NCBI RefSeq assembly: GCF_001305675.1
Contig: NZ_CP011853.1
Span: 2,542,001-2,606,000 of the forward strand
Source of the DNA: Gordonia phthalatica
Lineage (GTDB): Bacteria > Actinomycetota > Actinomycetes > Mycobacteriales > Mycobacteriaceae
Reading direction: 5' to 3'
Length of the DNA: 64,000 bases
Below are positions 8,567 to 17,820 of the stretch, piece by piece. How positions within the stretch are numbered: the first letter of the stretch is position 1; every line of letters begins with the position of its first letter. Under the pieces are notes generated by a model. That model made no database searches, was not told the DNA's origin, and saw only the letters and a program-made list of their open reading frames with translations. The position numbers were made by a program, and so were the translations under genes.

Positions 8567-9517
8567 TCAGGCCTCCTGAGCCTTCAGCGCGGCGATCCGC
8601 TCGGCGTACTGCAGGCCCGCGGACGTCATGATGTCGAGGTTGCCGGCGTAGGCCGGGAGGTAATGGGCGGCGCCCTCCACTTCCAGGAACACCGACACCT
8701 GGTGGGTGGGGTCGGACTCGATCTCGTCGGCCATGAGGGTGTTGACGGTGGAGCCCTCGGCGATCGGATCGATCTGCACCTTCTGCTTCAGGCGGTAGCC
8801 CGGCACGTAGGCGGCGACGTCGGCGACCATCTTCTCCACCGAGTTGCGGATCTGCTCCTGGGTGTCGAGATCGGGCGCGTCGACCAGCGCGAACACAGTG
8901 TCGCGCATGATCAGCGGCGGCTCGGCCGGGTTCATGATGATGATCGCCTTGCCGTTGGCGGCGCCGCCGACCTCCTTGATGGCATGCGAGGTGGTCTCAG
9001 TGAACTCGTCGATGTTGGCGCGAGTACCGGGACCGGCCGACTTCGACGCGATGGACGCGACGATCTCGGCGTACGCGACCGGCGCGACGCGGGAGACGGC
9101 GGCGACGATCGGGATGGTCGCCTGGCCGCCGCAGGTCACCATGTTGACGTTCTCGGCGTCGAGGTGATCGTCGATGTTGACCGCAGGCACCACGAACGGG
9201 CCGATCGCCGCGGGCGTCAGATCCACCAAGCGCTTGCCCAGCGGCTGCAGGATGGACGCGTTGTACTCGTGGGCCTTGGCCGACGTCGCGTCGAAGATGA
9301 TCTCGATCTCGTCGAAGTTCGGCAGCTTCACCAACCCTTCGACACCCTCGTGCGTGGTCGGCACGCCGAGGCTCGCCGCGCGCGCGAGGCCGTCGGAGTC
9401 GGGGTCGATGCCGACCATCGCACCCATCTCGAGGTGCTTGGAGGTCTTCATCACCTTGATCATCAGATCGGTGCCGATGTTGCCGGAGCCGATGATGGCC
9501 ACCTTGGTCTTACTCAT
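8567..9517 (-). CDS. dmpF: Acetaldehyde/propionaldehyde dehydrogenase, acylating
   Basis: 316 residues from ATG 9517 (MSKTKVAIIG). It oxidises the aldehyde from the aldolase to acyl-CoA with NAD+ and CoA. Motifs: Rossmann IIGSGNIGTDLM (about 8-19) and catalytic Cys129 in MVTCGGQAT. The upstream in-frame codons overlap the hydratase gene; the chosen start leaves an 8-base overlap with it. The aldolase start lies 2 bases after this stop. The two products normally form a channelling heterotetramer. Confidence 0.9.
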   Translation of the reverse strand: MSKTKVAIIGSGNIGTDLMIKVMKTSKHLEMGAMVGIDPDSDGLARAASLGVPTTHEGVEGLVKLPNFDEIEIIFDATSAKAHEYNASILQPLGKRLVDLTPAAIGPFVVPAVNIDDHLDAENVNMVTCGGQATIPIVAAVSRVAPVAYAEIVASIASKSAGPGTRANIDEFTETTSHAIKEVGGAANGKAIIIMNPAEPPLIMRDTVFALVDAPDLDTQEQIRNSVEKMVADVAAYVPGYRLKQKVQIDPIAEGSTVNTLMADEIESDPTHQVSVFLEVEGAAHYLPAYAGNLDIMTSAGLQYAERIAALKAQEA

Positions 9518-10340
9518 GGGAGTTCCCTTCACTGAAACGTGCAATCACCGATCCGAGCCCGGAGATGTTGACGGTCACCTCGTCACCGGATTCGATCGGA
9601 CGCATGGGGCCCAACGCACCGGACAGGATCACCTGGCCTGCACGGAGGGGTTCGCCGAAGTCGCGGGCGGCCTTCGCCAGCCACGCGACGGCGTTGAGCG
9701 GGTCGCCGAGGCAGGCCGCACCGTTGCCGGTCGACACCTCCTCGCCGTTGATCAGCATCGACATGCCGACGTCGATCGGCGAGAACTCGTCGAGCGTCTT
9801 GCGGTCGTTGCCGAGGACGTAGACGCCGGACGACGCGTTGTCGGCGACGGTGTCGGCGAACGCGATGTTCCAGCCGTCGATGCGGCTGTCGCAGACCTCG
9901 AGCGCGGCGACGCCGTAGTCGATGGCTTCGCGGATCTGCTCCACGTCGAGCGGCCCGTCGGCCAGGTCCTTCTTGAGCACGAACGCGACCTCGGCCTCCG
10001 CCTTCGGCTGCAGCAGGTGCTCCATGGGCACCAGCTCGCTGTCGCCGAACGCCATGTCGTCGAAGAGGACGCCGAAGTCGGGCTGATCGACGCCCATCTG
10101 TTCCTGGACGGCCTGCGACGTGAGACCGATCTTACGGCCGACGATCCTGGCTCCTGCGGCGACGCGGCCGGCGGTGAGTCGCTCCTGCACGCGGTAGGCG
10201 GCGGGCAGGTCGGTGGGTCCGATCAGGTCACGCACCGGGGTGCACGCCTGGCGGGTCTGCAGGGCGGTGAGGAGACGCTGTGCTGCCTGGTCCTCGGCTT
10301 CGGGATTCGGGGCACCGGTGTTCTCGGCGGTTTGGCTCAT
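9510..10340 (-). CDS. dmpE: 2-keto-4-pentenoate hydratase
   Basis: 276 residues of the fumarylacetoacetase-like hydratase family. It adds water to 2-hydroxypenta-2,4-dienoate-type products to give 4-hydroxy-2-oxo acids for the aldolase. Typical segments: VGRKIGLTSQAVQEQ, KAEAEVAFVLKKDL (metal-binding Glu pair) and SSGVYVLG. ATG 10340 is preferred because GGTGAG lies about 9 bases upstream; ATG 10349 is too close to that box. First gene of its operon, divergent from the IclR gene. Confidence 0.88.
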   Translation of the reverse strand: MSQTAENTGAPNPEAEDQAAQRLLTALQTRQACTPVRDLIGPTDLPAAYRVQERLTAGRVAAGARIVGRKIGLTSQAVQEQMGVDQPDFGVLFDDMAFGDSELVPMEHLLQPKAEAEVAFVLKKDLADGPLDVEQIREAIDYGVAALEVCDSRIDGWNIAFADTVADNASSGVYVLGNDRKTLDEFSPIDVGMSMLINGEEVSTGNGAACLGDPLNAVAWLAKAARDFGEPLRAGQVILSGALGPMRPIESGDEVTVNISGLGSVIARFSEGNSHE

Positions 10341-10379
10341 GGTGACCATGCTCACCGCTGCGGCGCGCTGTGAGAAGCA

Positions 10380-10404
10380 GGTCGTCTCACTCACCGAGAC
10401 GACC
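10380..10404. promoter_or_regulatory. Probable IclR operator between divergent genes
   Basis: A perfect 9-base inverted repeat (GGTCGTCTC and its complement) with a 7-base spacer, lying between the hydratase and IclR starts and 6 bases before the IclR -10 box. Position and symmetry fit autoregulation and control of the catabolic operon (inference). Confidence 0.6.
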
Positions 10405-10421
10405 GCGGGTAGCCTCGACAT

Positions 10422-11201
10422 ATGCCCAGGAAAAACGACACACCGGTCGTCGATCGCGACACCGTGATCGGCAAAGTCGTGACGATCCTGCGGGCGTTCA
10501 CGGTGGACGACAACCAGCTGACGCTCGCCGAACTGGTCCGGCGAACCGGGATGCACAAGGCCACCGTGCACCGCCTCGCAGGCGAACTGGTCGACGTGCG
10601 ACTGCTGGACCGCACCGACGGCGGCTACCGGCTGTCGGGCGGACTGTTCGAACTCGGGATGCTGGCGTCGGTGGAGCGCAGCCTCCTGGAGATCGCCATG
10701 CCCTTCCTGCAGGACCTGTATGCGCGGACCCGAGAGACCGTCCACCTCGGCGTGCTCGACGGGCAGGAGGTGGTGTACGTCGCGAAGATCGGCGGGCACC
10801 GGCAGGCGTCGGCACCGTCGCGCACGGGCGGTCGGATGCCGTTGCACTGCACGGGAATCGGGAAGGCACTGCTGGCGCACACCGATCCCGCACGTCGGCA
10901 CGCGGTCCTGTCCGCACCGCTGCCCCGCCGCACTCCGCGGACCATCGTGGCGCCCGGCATCCTGGCCAGGCAGCTCGACACCATCCGCGAGGCGGGCGTC
11001 GCCTACGAGTACGAGGAGTCGGCACTCGGCATCGCGTGCGTCGCGGCGCCGATCCTCGACGTGAGCACCAACGCGGTCGTCGCCGCGATCAGCATCACCG
11101 GCCCCCTCGCCCGCTACCGCCCCGAAGCGCACGCCGACGCGGTCCGCGCCGCGGCGACCGGGATCGCATCCACCCTCGATCGGCGCCGTTCGCTGCGCTG
11201 A
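10422..11201 (+). CDS. IclR-family transcriptional regulator
   Basis: 259 residues. Winged helix at about 13-70 (LTLAELVRRTGMHKATVHRL), then the IclR effector domain (GGRMPLHCTGIGKALLA, ALGIACVAAPI). It probably senses an aromatic or pathway intermediate and controls the divergent hydratase-dehydrogenase-aldolase operon. A -10 box TAGCCT (10410-10415) ends 6 bases before the ATG and no Shine-Dalgarno is present, so the transcript is probably leaderless. A 174-base gap follows before the transporter operon. Confidence 0.88.
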   Translation: MPRKNDTPVVDRDTVIGKVVTILRAFTVDDNQLTLAELVRRTGMHKATVHRLAGELVDVRLLDRTDGGYRLSGGLFELGMLASVERSLLEIAMPFLQDLYARTRETVHLGVLDGQEVVYVAKIGGHRQASAPSRTGGRMPLHCTGIGKALLAHTDPARRHAVLSAPLPRRTPRTIVAPGILARQLDTIREAGVAYEYEESALGIACVAAPILDVSTNAVVAAISITGPLARYRPEAHADAVRAAATGIASTLDRRRSLR

Positions 11202-11375
11202 ACACCGGCGCAGCGCGCCCCTCACCGGACCGCACTCCTCACCAGAGAGATGAACTGAATCACCCTACCGCTGGGTAGGTGACTCACCCCACGACGCACG
11301 AATCCCGTGCCACGATCCCCTCCGGACCCATCCCGCTCACGCCTCGACAGTGAGGTGCGGCACCCAGGAGGACTC

Positions 11376-12584
11376 GTGAAACTGCGGAACAAAGCGCTCA
11401 TCACCGTGATCGCGGCATCGTCGCTGACCTTGGCCGCGTGCGGCAACAGCGACACCACCGGCACCAACAGTGCCGACCAGCCTTACCAAGTGCTGTTGAC
11501 GGCCGGCATCAGCGGCCAGGGCGCACTCGCCGCCAACGCCGCCACCTCCGTCCTCGCCACCAAGGCCGGCGTCGAGGTGGTCAACAAGGAGGGCGGCATC
11601 GACGGCCGCAAGGTGGAGCTGACCGTCGTCGACGACGGCGGTGACGCGACCAACGCGGTCACCAAGATCCGAGCCTCGCTGACCGAGAAGAAGCCTGACC
11701 TGGTCCTCAACTCGGGTCCGTCGACGGTCAGCGCCGCGATCCTGCCGATCCTGAAGCAGAACAAGATCCTCTCGTTCAACCTCGCGCCGACCGCGGACTC
11801 CATCAACCCGGAGAAGTTCCCCCTCAACTTCGACCTCGCACCCGGCGCCCGCGACGGCGCCCGCGCCATCGTCGCCCACGCGAAGGAGAAGGGCTACAAG
11901 GACATCGGGCTCATCCACGGCAGCAGCGCGTACGGCGAGGAGTTCGGCCAGGTGGTCGGCAAGGCCATCGGCGCCGCCAGCCTGAAGCTCACCGGGAACG
12001 TCGAATACGAGATCACCGCGCTCGACATGACCGCCCAGCTCCAGTCGCTGAAGAACTCCGGCGCCAAGGCCCTCGTGGTCGACGCCTACGGCGCCCCGCT
12101 CGGCTACCTGCTCAAGAGCCTCGAGCGCCTCGGCTGGAACGTCCCGGTCATCGGCAACTCGTCGGTCGCGGGCACCAACCTCATCGCCACCACCCCGCCG
12201 ACCGGTGTCCTCGGCACGCCCGCCGTCAAGAACCTGGTGATGCAGGTCTTCACCAGCACCGTGTACGACCCGAAGAACGACGCCGTGAACCAGATGGTCA
12301 ACACCATGGCCTCGCTGGGTCAGATCAAGTCGACGCTGATCATCTCCGACAACTATGACGCGCTGCCGCTGATCGTCGCCGCCGCCAAGAAGGCGGGTGG
12401 CTCCACCGATCCGCAGAAGCTGGCCGACGCCCTGATCGAGCCCGAGGTCCAGAAGGCCGCCAAGACCGCGTTCCTGGACCGCTACAACTTCACCGCGGAC
12501 GATCACGGGCCCAATCCCGACGAGTCGGAGATGAAGTTCATCGCGCCGACCAAGATCGTCAACGGCCAGTTCGGTCACCCCTGA
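11376..12584 (+). CDS. Branched-chain-type ABC transporter substrate-binding lipoprotein
   Basis: 402 residues from GTG 11376, preceded by GGAGGA. Signal peptide with lipobox TLAAC (Cys22), so it is a lipid-anchored periplasmic-type binding protein. The rest is a Peripla_BP_6/LivK-like domain (NKEGGIDGRKVELTVVDDGG). In actinobacteria such proteins bind amino acids, amides or aromatic acids; the neighbouring catabolic genes suggest an aromatic or related carboxylate (inference). First gene of the operon. The leader contains a small stem CTACC-GCTG-GGTAG. Confidence 0.88.
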   Translation: MKLRNKALITVIAASSLTLAACGNSDTTGTNSADQPYQVLLTAGISGQGALAANAATSVLATKAGVEVVNKEGGIDGRKVELTVVDDGGDATNAVTKIRASLTEKKPDLVLNSGPSTVSAAILPILKQNKILSFNLAPTADSINPEKFPLNFDLAPGARDGARAIVAHAKEKGYKDIGLIHGSSAYGEEFGQVVGKAIGAASLKLTGNVEYEITALDMTAQLQSLKNSGAKALVVDAYGAPLGYLLKSLERLGWNVPVIGNSSVAGTNLIATTPPTGVLGTPAVKNLVMQVFTSTVYDPKNDAVNQMVNTMASLGQIKSTLIISDNYDALPLIVAAAKKAGGSTDPQKLADALIEPEVQKAAKTAFLDRYNFTADDHGPNPDESEMKFIAPTKIVNGQFGHP

Positions 12585-12631
12585 TCGACACAGTTCGGTT
12601 CGCAGCACAGCAGTAGAGGAGAGCAGACGAC

Positions 12632-13489
12632 GTGACCATTCTCTGGTCGGGTCTCGCACTGGGCGCGGTGTACGTCCTGGTGGCGGTCGGCTACAACATC
12701 GTGTTCGTCTCGTCGAACACATTCAACTTCGCGCAGGCGCAGTTGCTGATGGTCGGCACCTTCGTGGCGTACACCTGCCTGGTGACCTGACATCTTCCGG
12801 CGTGGGTCGCCGCGCTCGCCGCGGGCGTCGTCGTCCTGGTGATCGCGGCGATCGAGGAACTGGTCGCGGTGCGGCCGGTCCGCGATCCCCACACCCAGCT
12901 CGTCACCACGTTGGGAGTGGCGACACTCTTGAACGGTGCCACCCAGCTGATCTGGGGAAACGAGCCGCTGACGGTCCCGTTCTTCGGGTCCGACAAGCCG
13001 ATCGACATCTTCGGCGGCGGCACCTACGTGTACGAGATCGCGCTGCTCGCGCTCGCGATCGTCATCGTCATCGCGCTCGGCCAGTTCAGCCGGCACACCA
13101 TGACCGGACTCGCCCTGATGGGTGTCTCCGAGAACCGCGAGGCCGCACTGCTGCGCGGCATCAACGCCCGACAGATCGCGATCGGCGCGTTCGCGTTCTC
13201 CGGTCTCCTGGCCGGCGTCCTCGGCGTCTTCGTCGGACCGAAGACGTACGCGGTCGCCACGCTGGGTTCGGCACTCGCGCTGAAGGGCTTCGTCGCCCTC
13301 GCGATCGGCGGCTTCGGTTCGCTGCCCGGCGCGTTGATCGGCGGCCTGGTGGTCGGTGTCGTCGAATCGTTCACGGCCCTGTGGTTCGGCAGCGAGTACA
13401 GCAACATCGCCGTCTTCGCCGTCCTGATCGTGGTCCTGATGGTGAAGCCCGCCGGTCTGTTCGGCCGTACGACAGAGAGAGCGGTGTGA
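12632..13489 (+). pseudogene. LivH-type ABC permease interrupted by an in-frame TGA
   Basis: From GTG 12632 (GGAGAG upstream) the frame reads 52 residues of a LivH permease N-terminus. It then meets TGA at 12788-12790 and continues in the same frame with normal permease sequence to TGA 13487-13489. Across the stop it reads LVT-stop-HLPAWVAAL. A Trp codon TGG changed to TGA would restore a 285-residue protein. No frameshift is needed. The downstream part includes the EAA-type loop (GINARQIAIGAFAFSG). Either a real nonsense mutation, which would leave the transporter without one permease, or a sequencing error. Confidence 0.85.
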
Positions 13490-13491
13490 CG

Positions 13492-15318
13492 ATGCAGATC
13501 TGGCGCACTCTGCGCGCAGTCCCCGGCTGGGTCTACGCGCTCGTCTTCGCGGCCGCGGTGATGCTGGCCCCGATGCTCGGCCTCGATCCGGCCGACACTC
13601 GACAGCTGCAACTGGCCTGCATCCTGGCGCTCGTCGTCAGCGGCTTGAACCTCAGTCTCGGGTACGCGGGCGAACTCGCCCTCGGACAGGCCGCGATGTA
13701 CGCCGCCGGTGCGTACACGGCGGGTCTCCTGTCGCAGGAGGGTCACACCGACATCATCGTGCAGCTCGTCGCGGCGGGCGTCGTCGCCCTGCTCGTCGGC
13801 GTCGTCACCGGCATCCCGGGCCTGCGCCTGGGCAGCTGGTCGCTGGCGATGACGTCGTTCTTCCTCATCCTGCTGGTCCCCGACATCCTCGCCGTGTTCG
13901 GCGGCAAGACCGGCGGCCGCAACGGCCTCGCCGGCATGGAGCCGCCGACGCTCTTCGGTCAGGAGATCGGCACCGACTTCTACTACATCGTCGCCGCGGT
14001 GACGGTCCTGTGGTTCGTCGTGATGCGCAACCTGGTGGTGTCCCGCCACGGCATCGCGTTCCGGACCCTGAAGCAGTCGCCGGTGCTGGCGCGGTCGCAG
14101 GGCGTGTCGGTGTTCCGGATGAAGCTCCTCGGGTACGCACTCGGCGCCATCCCCGCTGGTCTGGCCGGTGCACTGTTCGCGAACACCGACCTGTTCATCG
14201 CCCCCGAGGCCTTCGGCTTCACCTTTGCGACGGCCGTGCTGGCCGCGTCGATCCTCGGCGGTTCGGCGAGCATCTACGGTGCGGTGATCGGCGCCGCGAT
14301 CATGCAGTTCGGCCCCAACCAGTCCACCGCGTTCCAGGAGTACGCGCTGGTGGTCTACGGCGGCTTCCTCATCGTCGGCGGCGTCCTGCTGTCGGGCGGC
14401 CTCACCACCCTGATCACCGGCGCCCGCCGCTGGTTGGACCGCCGAGCGGGCATCGGTGTGGTCGGTGAGCCGTCGAATCGTGAACCCGACGCCGCGGTCA
14501 CCCTGGAGAAGATCGACGGCGCCGTCCTCGACGTGGCCGACCTGTCGAAGTCGTTCGGCTGCAACCAGGCGCTCCGGTCCGCGAGTCTGCACGCCGAACC
14601 CGGACGGGTCACGGCCCTGATCGGTCCCAACGGCTCCGGCAAGACGACGATGCTGAACATGATCTGCGGCTTCTACACCGCGGACGCCGGCACCATCGCC
14701 GTCGGAGGCACGCAGACCCAGCGGTTCGCGTCGCACCGCGTGGCGCGCGAGGGCGTTGCCCGCACGTTCCAGACGCCGAACATCCCGGAGAACGTGACGG
14801 TCCTCGAGGCCGTCGCCGCGGGACGCTACATGACCGACCGAGCGTCGATGCTCGCCACCTTCCTGCGGCTGCCGAGCTACCGCCGTACCGCACGCAACGA
14901 CGTCGCCGAGGCCGAGCGGGTCCTTGAAGCGGTCGGGATGGCGCATCTGCGCGACGAGATCGCCACCTCCCTGCCGCTCGGCATGCGCCGCATGCTCGAG
15001 GTGGCGCGCGCGGTGGTCGCGCGGCCGCGCGTGGTCCTGCTCGACGAGATCGCCTCCGGCATGGACGAGAACGAGTTGGTCCGACTCTCGACCCTGATCC
15101 GCGCGTTGCGCGATGCGGGCGCCACGGTGCTCCTGGTGGAGCACAACTTCCGCCTGGTGCTCTCGCTGGCCGACTCGATCGTCGTGCTGGCGCAGGGTCA
15201 GGTGATCGCCGAGGGTCCGCCCGAGGAGATCGAGAAGCATCCGCGAGTGCTGAGCGAATACCTCGGCATCGATCCCGACGGCCCCGAGGCCGCCGACGTT
15301 GAGAGGCTGACGCGATGA
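13492..15318 (+). CDS. Fused LivM-type permease and LivG-type ATPase
   Basis: 608 residues. Residues 1 to about 312 are a LivM-like permease with about nine membrane helices (GLNLSLGYAGELALGQAAMY). After a 25-residue linker, residues about 340-600 are an ABC ATPase: Walker A GPNGSGKTT (378-386), Walker B VVLLDEIASGMDE and H-loop LLVEHN. The signature is degenerate (SLPLGMRRMLEVARA, Gly-Met where Gly-Gln is usual). LivM and LivG are normally separate proteins. Starts 2 bases after the broken permease gene; its stop overlaps the LivF start by 4 bases. Confidence 0.9.
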   Translation: MQIWRTLRAVPGWVYALVFAAAVMLAPMLGLDPADTRQLQLACILALVVSGLNLSLGYAGELALGQAAMYAAGAYTAGLLSQEGHTDIIVQLVAAGVVALLVGVVTGIPGLRLGSWSLAMTSFFLILLVPDILAVFGGKTGGRNGLAGMEPPTLFGQEIGTDFYYIVAAVTVLWFVVMRNLVVSRHGIAFRTLKQSPVLARSQGVSVFRMKLLGYALGAIPAGLAGALFANTDLFIAPEAFGFTFATAVLAASILGGSASIYGAVIGAAIMQFGPNQSTAFQEYALVVYGGFLIVGGVLLSGGLTTLITGARRWLDRRAGIGVVGEPSNREPDAAVTLEKIDGAVLDVADLSKSFGCNQALRSASLHAEPGRVTALIGPNGSGKTTMLNMICGFYTADAGTIAVGGTQTQRFASHRVAREGVARTFQTPNIPENVTVLEAVAAGRYMTDRASMLATFLRLPSYRRTARNDVAEAERVLEAVGMAHLRDEIATSLPLGMRRMLEVARAVVARPRVVLLDEIASGMDENELVRLSTLIRALRDAGATVLLVEHNFRLVLSLADSIVVLAQGQVIAEGPPEEIEKHPRVLSEYLGIDPDGPEAADVERLTR

Positions 15319-16058
15319 CCGCCGCCGACGAACCGCTGCTCACGGTACGGAACCTGCAGAGCGGATACGGAGATCTGCGCGTGGTGTGGGACGTGTCGAT
15401 CGATGTGCGCCCGGGCAAGGTGACGGCCCTGCTGGGCCGCAACGGCGCCGGGAAGACCAGCACGCTGCGCGCTCTGACCGGCCTGAACAAGGTCCACGGC
15501 GGCACCATCGAGTTGGACGGCGTCGACTTGACGAGCGTTCCCGTCCACAAACGCGTCCGCATGGGCATGGCATACGTGCAGGAGGGCAAGCGCGTCTTCC
15601 ACAAGCAGACCGTCGAGCAGAATCTGCTCCTCGGCGGCTACTCGCGCAGGCTGCGTCGTTCCGCGCTGAAGGACGACGTGGAGCGCGTCTACGAGATGTT
15701 CCCGATCCTCGGGGAGAAGCGGCACCTGGCCGCCGGCTCCATGTCCGGCGGTCAGCAGCAGATGCTCGCGATCGGCGCCGCGCTGATGTCGAACCCGAAG
15801 CTCCTCCTGCTCGACGAACCCTCCGGCGGCCTGGCACCGGTCATCGTCAACGAGGTGATGGAGCACGTCCAGCGACTGAAGGACGACGGCCTGGCCGTCC
15901 TGCTCGTGGAGCAGGCGGTCGAAGCCGCGATGAGCGTCGCCGACCACGTGACCGTCCTCGACATCGGCCGCGTGGTCCTGGACTCCCCCGCCGACGCGAT
16001 CGACGACATGGAGGTCCTCAAGGACGCCTACTTCGGCCGGTCGGACTCGATCGGATGA
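15315..16058 (+). CDS. LivF-type ABC transporter ATP-binding protein
   Basis: 247 residues. Walker A GRNGAGKTS, signature MSGGQQQML, Walker B KLLLLDEPSGG and H-loop LLVEQA. It pairs with the ATPase half of the fusion protein to drive uptake. It overlaps the fusion gene by 4 bases, so expression is coupled. Unlike its fused partner, it has an intact signature motif. Confidence 0.92.
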   Translation: MTAADEPLLTVRNLQSGYGDLRVVWDVSIDVRPGKVTALLGRNGAGKTSTLRALTGLNKVHGGTIELDGVDLTSVPVHKRVRMGMAYVQEGKRVFHKQTVEQNLLLGGYSRRLRRSALKDDVERVYEMFPILGEKRHLAAGSMSGGQQQMLAIGAALMSNPKLLLLDEPSGGLAPVIVNEVMEHVQRLKDDGLAVLLVEQAVEAAMSVADHVTVLDIGRVVLDSPADAIDDMEVLKDAYFGRSDSIG

Positions 16059-16083
16059 ATCACCTGAACGAGAGGATCCAGCC

Positions 16084-17007
16084 ATGAGGTGCGGCATCGA
16101 CGTCTTCGGCGCCGAACGGTTCTACGACGGCGCCGTGCGCGGGGTCCTGGACCTCGCGATCCGCGCCGACCGCGCGGGCGTGGACCTGCTGACCACCTCC
16201 GACCACCTGGGATTCGCGCGGCAGGCGCACGCCGACCGGATCCGTACCCACGCCTTCCCCTTTCCGCTCGAGCAGGCGTGGCCGGAGCCGATGAGCCTGC
16301 TGTCGGCGGTCGCGGCCGTCACCGAGCGGATCGACCTCGGCGCCTACGTGCTCGTCGCCCCGCTGCGGCCCGCGGTCCTGCTCGCCAAGCAGATCGCGAC
16401 CCTCGACGTCCTGTCCGCCGGTCGCGCTCGGATCGGGATGGGCGTCGGCTGGCAGGAGGCCGAGTACGAGGCCGCAGGCATCCCATTCCGCGGCCGATTC
16501 GGCCGGCTCGAGGAGATGCTCGCCGCGTGCCGCGAACTGTGGGAGGCGGAGGCGCCGTCGTTCACCGGCTCGGGTTTCGCGTTCGACGACTTCCACAGCC
16601 TTCCGCGCCCCGTTCAGGACCGCGTCCCGGCGATCCTCGGACTCGGTGCTTCGCAGCGGAATTTCGACCGCATCGCCCGGGTCGCCGACGGCTGGGCTGT
16701 GACCCCCGCCGACATGCCCGACCTCGACGCCTCCGTGAAGCTGCTCCGGCAGACCTTCGCCGACCACGGCCGCGACCCGTCCGACGCCGAGGTCCAGGTC
16801 CTGCTGCCCGTCTCGCTCCGCTCCGACGGCGACGTCGACCTCGACGCGATGCGGGCGGAGGCGGAGTCCGCCGCGGCCGCGGGAGTCGACACGGTGCTGT
16901 TGCGGCCGTCGTCCCTGCCGACCGACGCCGACGGTCTCGACTCGCTCATCGCCTGGCTCGTCGACATGACGCACGGCTGTCCTGAGCGTTCACTCGACGG
17001 TTGTTAG
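16084..17007 (+). CDS. LLM-class flavin-dependent oxidoreductase
   Basis: 307 residues, luciferase-like TIM barrel using FMN or F420. Recognisable segments: DHLGFARQAHADR near the N-terminus, APLRPAVLLAKQIATLDVLS and GRARIGMGVGWQEAEYEAAG, the usual TIGR03619-type core. The substrate cannot be read from sequence. It lies 25 bases behind LivF in the same direction, so it may act on the imported compound. Its stop codon overlaps the -10 box of the PadR gene. Confidence 0.82.
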   Translation: MRCGIDVFGAERFYDGAVRGVLDLAIRADRAGVDLLTTSDHLGFARQAHADRIRTHAFPFPLEQAWPEPMSLLSAVAAVTERIDLGAYVLVAPLRPAVLLAKQIATLDVLSAGRARIGMGVGWQEAEYEAAGIPFRGRFGRLEEMLAACRELWEAEAPSFTGSGFAFDDFHSLPRPVQDRVPAILGLGASQRNFDRIARVADGWAVTPADMPDLDASVKLLRQTFADHGRDPSDAEVQVLLPVSLRSDGDVDLDAMRAEAESAAAAGVDTVLLRPSSLPTDADGLDSLIAWLVDMTHGCPERSLDGC

Positions 17008-17016
17008 GCTTCTGAC

Positions 17017-17718
17017 ATGGCCGAAAACGAATCGGAGTCCGACTGCGAGGGCACCACGTATCCGTCGCTCCCCGCCACGAGCTGGGCCGTTCTCGGCATG
17101 CTGACCTACGGTGAGCGACTCACCGGCTACGACCTCAAGAAGTGGGCCGACTGGAGCATCGGCTACTTCTACTGGAGCCCGTCGATCAGCCAGATCTACG
17201 CCGAATTGAAGAAGCTCGAGAAGGCCGGCTTCGTCACCTCCGAAGTGGTCTCCGAGCCCGGCGAACGAGGTCGACGCGTCTACGAGATCACCGAGAGCGG
17301 TACCCACGCCGTCCGCAACTGGTCCCGGGACGCTCCCGTCGATCAGCCGGTCCTCAAGCACGGTCTGATGCTGCGCATGTGGATGGGTCACCTCAACGAG
17401 CCCGAGCACCTCAAGGAATTGGTGCGCTCGCACATCGCCAATCTCGAAGCGCTGCGCGACGAGAGCCGTCTGCACATGGAGAACGCGGATCGCGAACCGG
17501 CGTGGGCGTTCTCGGTGATGAGCCTGGACTGGTCGATGAAGTACTTCCAGGCGGAGATCGACCTCGCCAACGACCTGCTGCAACAGATCGACAAGGCCAC
17601 CGAGACCTTCTCCCATGTCCGTGGTCTCGACGAGATGGGCAACCCGATTCCGAATGAGACGGAGTCGTGGCGGCGCGTCGAGGATTACGTCACTCATCTG
17701 ACGCACGACGGGCACTGA
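17017..17718 (+). CDS. PadR-family transcriptional regulator
   Basis: 233 residues. N-terminal PadR winged helix (LTGYDLKKWADWSIGYFYWSPSISQIYAELKKLEK spans it, about residues 35-70) and a long C-terminal coiled helix region for dimerisation. PadR proteins often respond to phenolic acids, consistent with the aromatic-pathway neighbourhood (inference). A -10 box TAGGCT at 17005-17010, six bases before the ATG and without a Shine-Dalgarno, suggests a leaderless transcript independent of the upstream operon. Confidence 0.85.
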   Translation: MAENESESDCEGTTYPSLPATSWAVLGMLTYGERLTGYDLKKWADWSIGYFYWSPSISQIYAELKKLEKAGFVTSEVVSEPGERGRRVYEITESGTHAVRNWSRDAPVDQPVLKHGLMLRMWMGHLNEPEHLKELVRSHIANLEALRDESRLHMENADREPAWAFSVMSLDWSMKYFQAEIDLANDLLQQIDKATETFSHVRGLDEMGNPIPNETESWRRVEDYVTHLTHDGH

Positions 17719-17820
17719 GCACGACCGATCTGGCGGAGTCGGCCCCGGTGAACCGTCGCGCCCTGCACAATCTGATCGAGACCACTGCCGTATACCCGCA
17801 CGAAATCGAGGTCCTCCCGC

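Noticed and set aside
9510..11225. 571-residue frame running through the hydratase gene and past it
   Set aside because: Only the part from 10340 downward is the hydratase; the rest is antisense to the IclR gene.
12788..12790. TGA in the LivH gene as a selenocysteine codon
   Set aside because: No SECIS-like element was seen after it and permeases of this family are not selenoproteins; a nonsense change or error is simpler.
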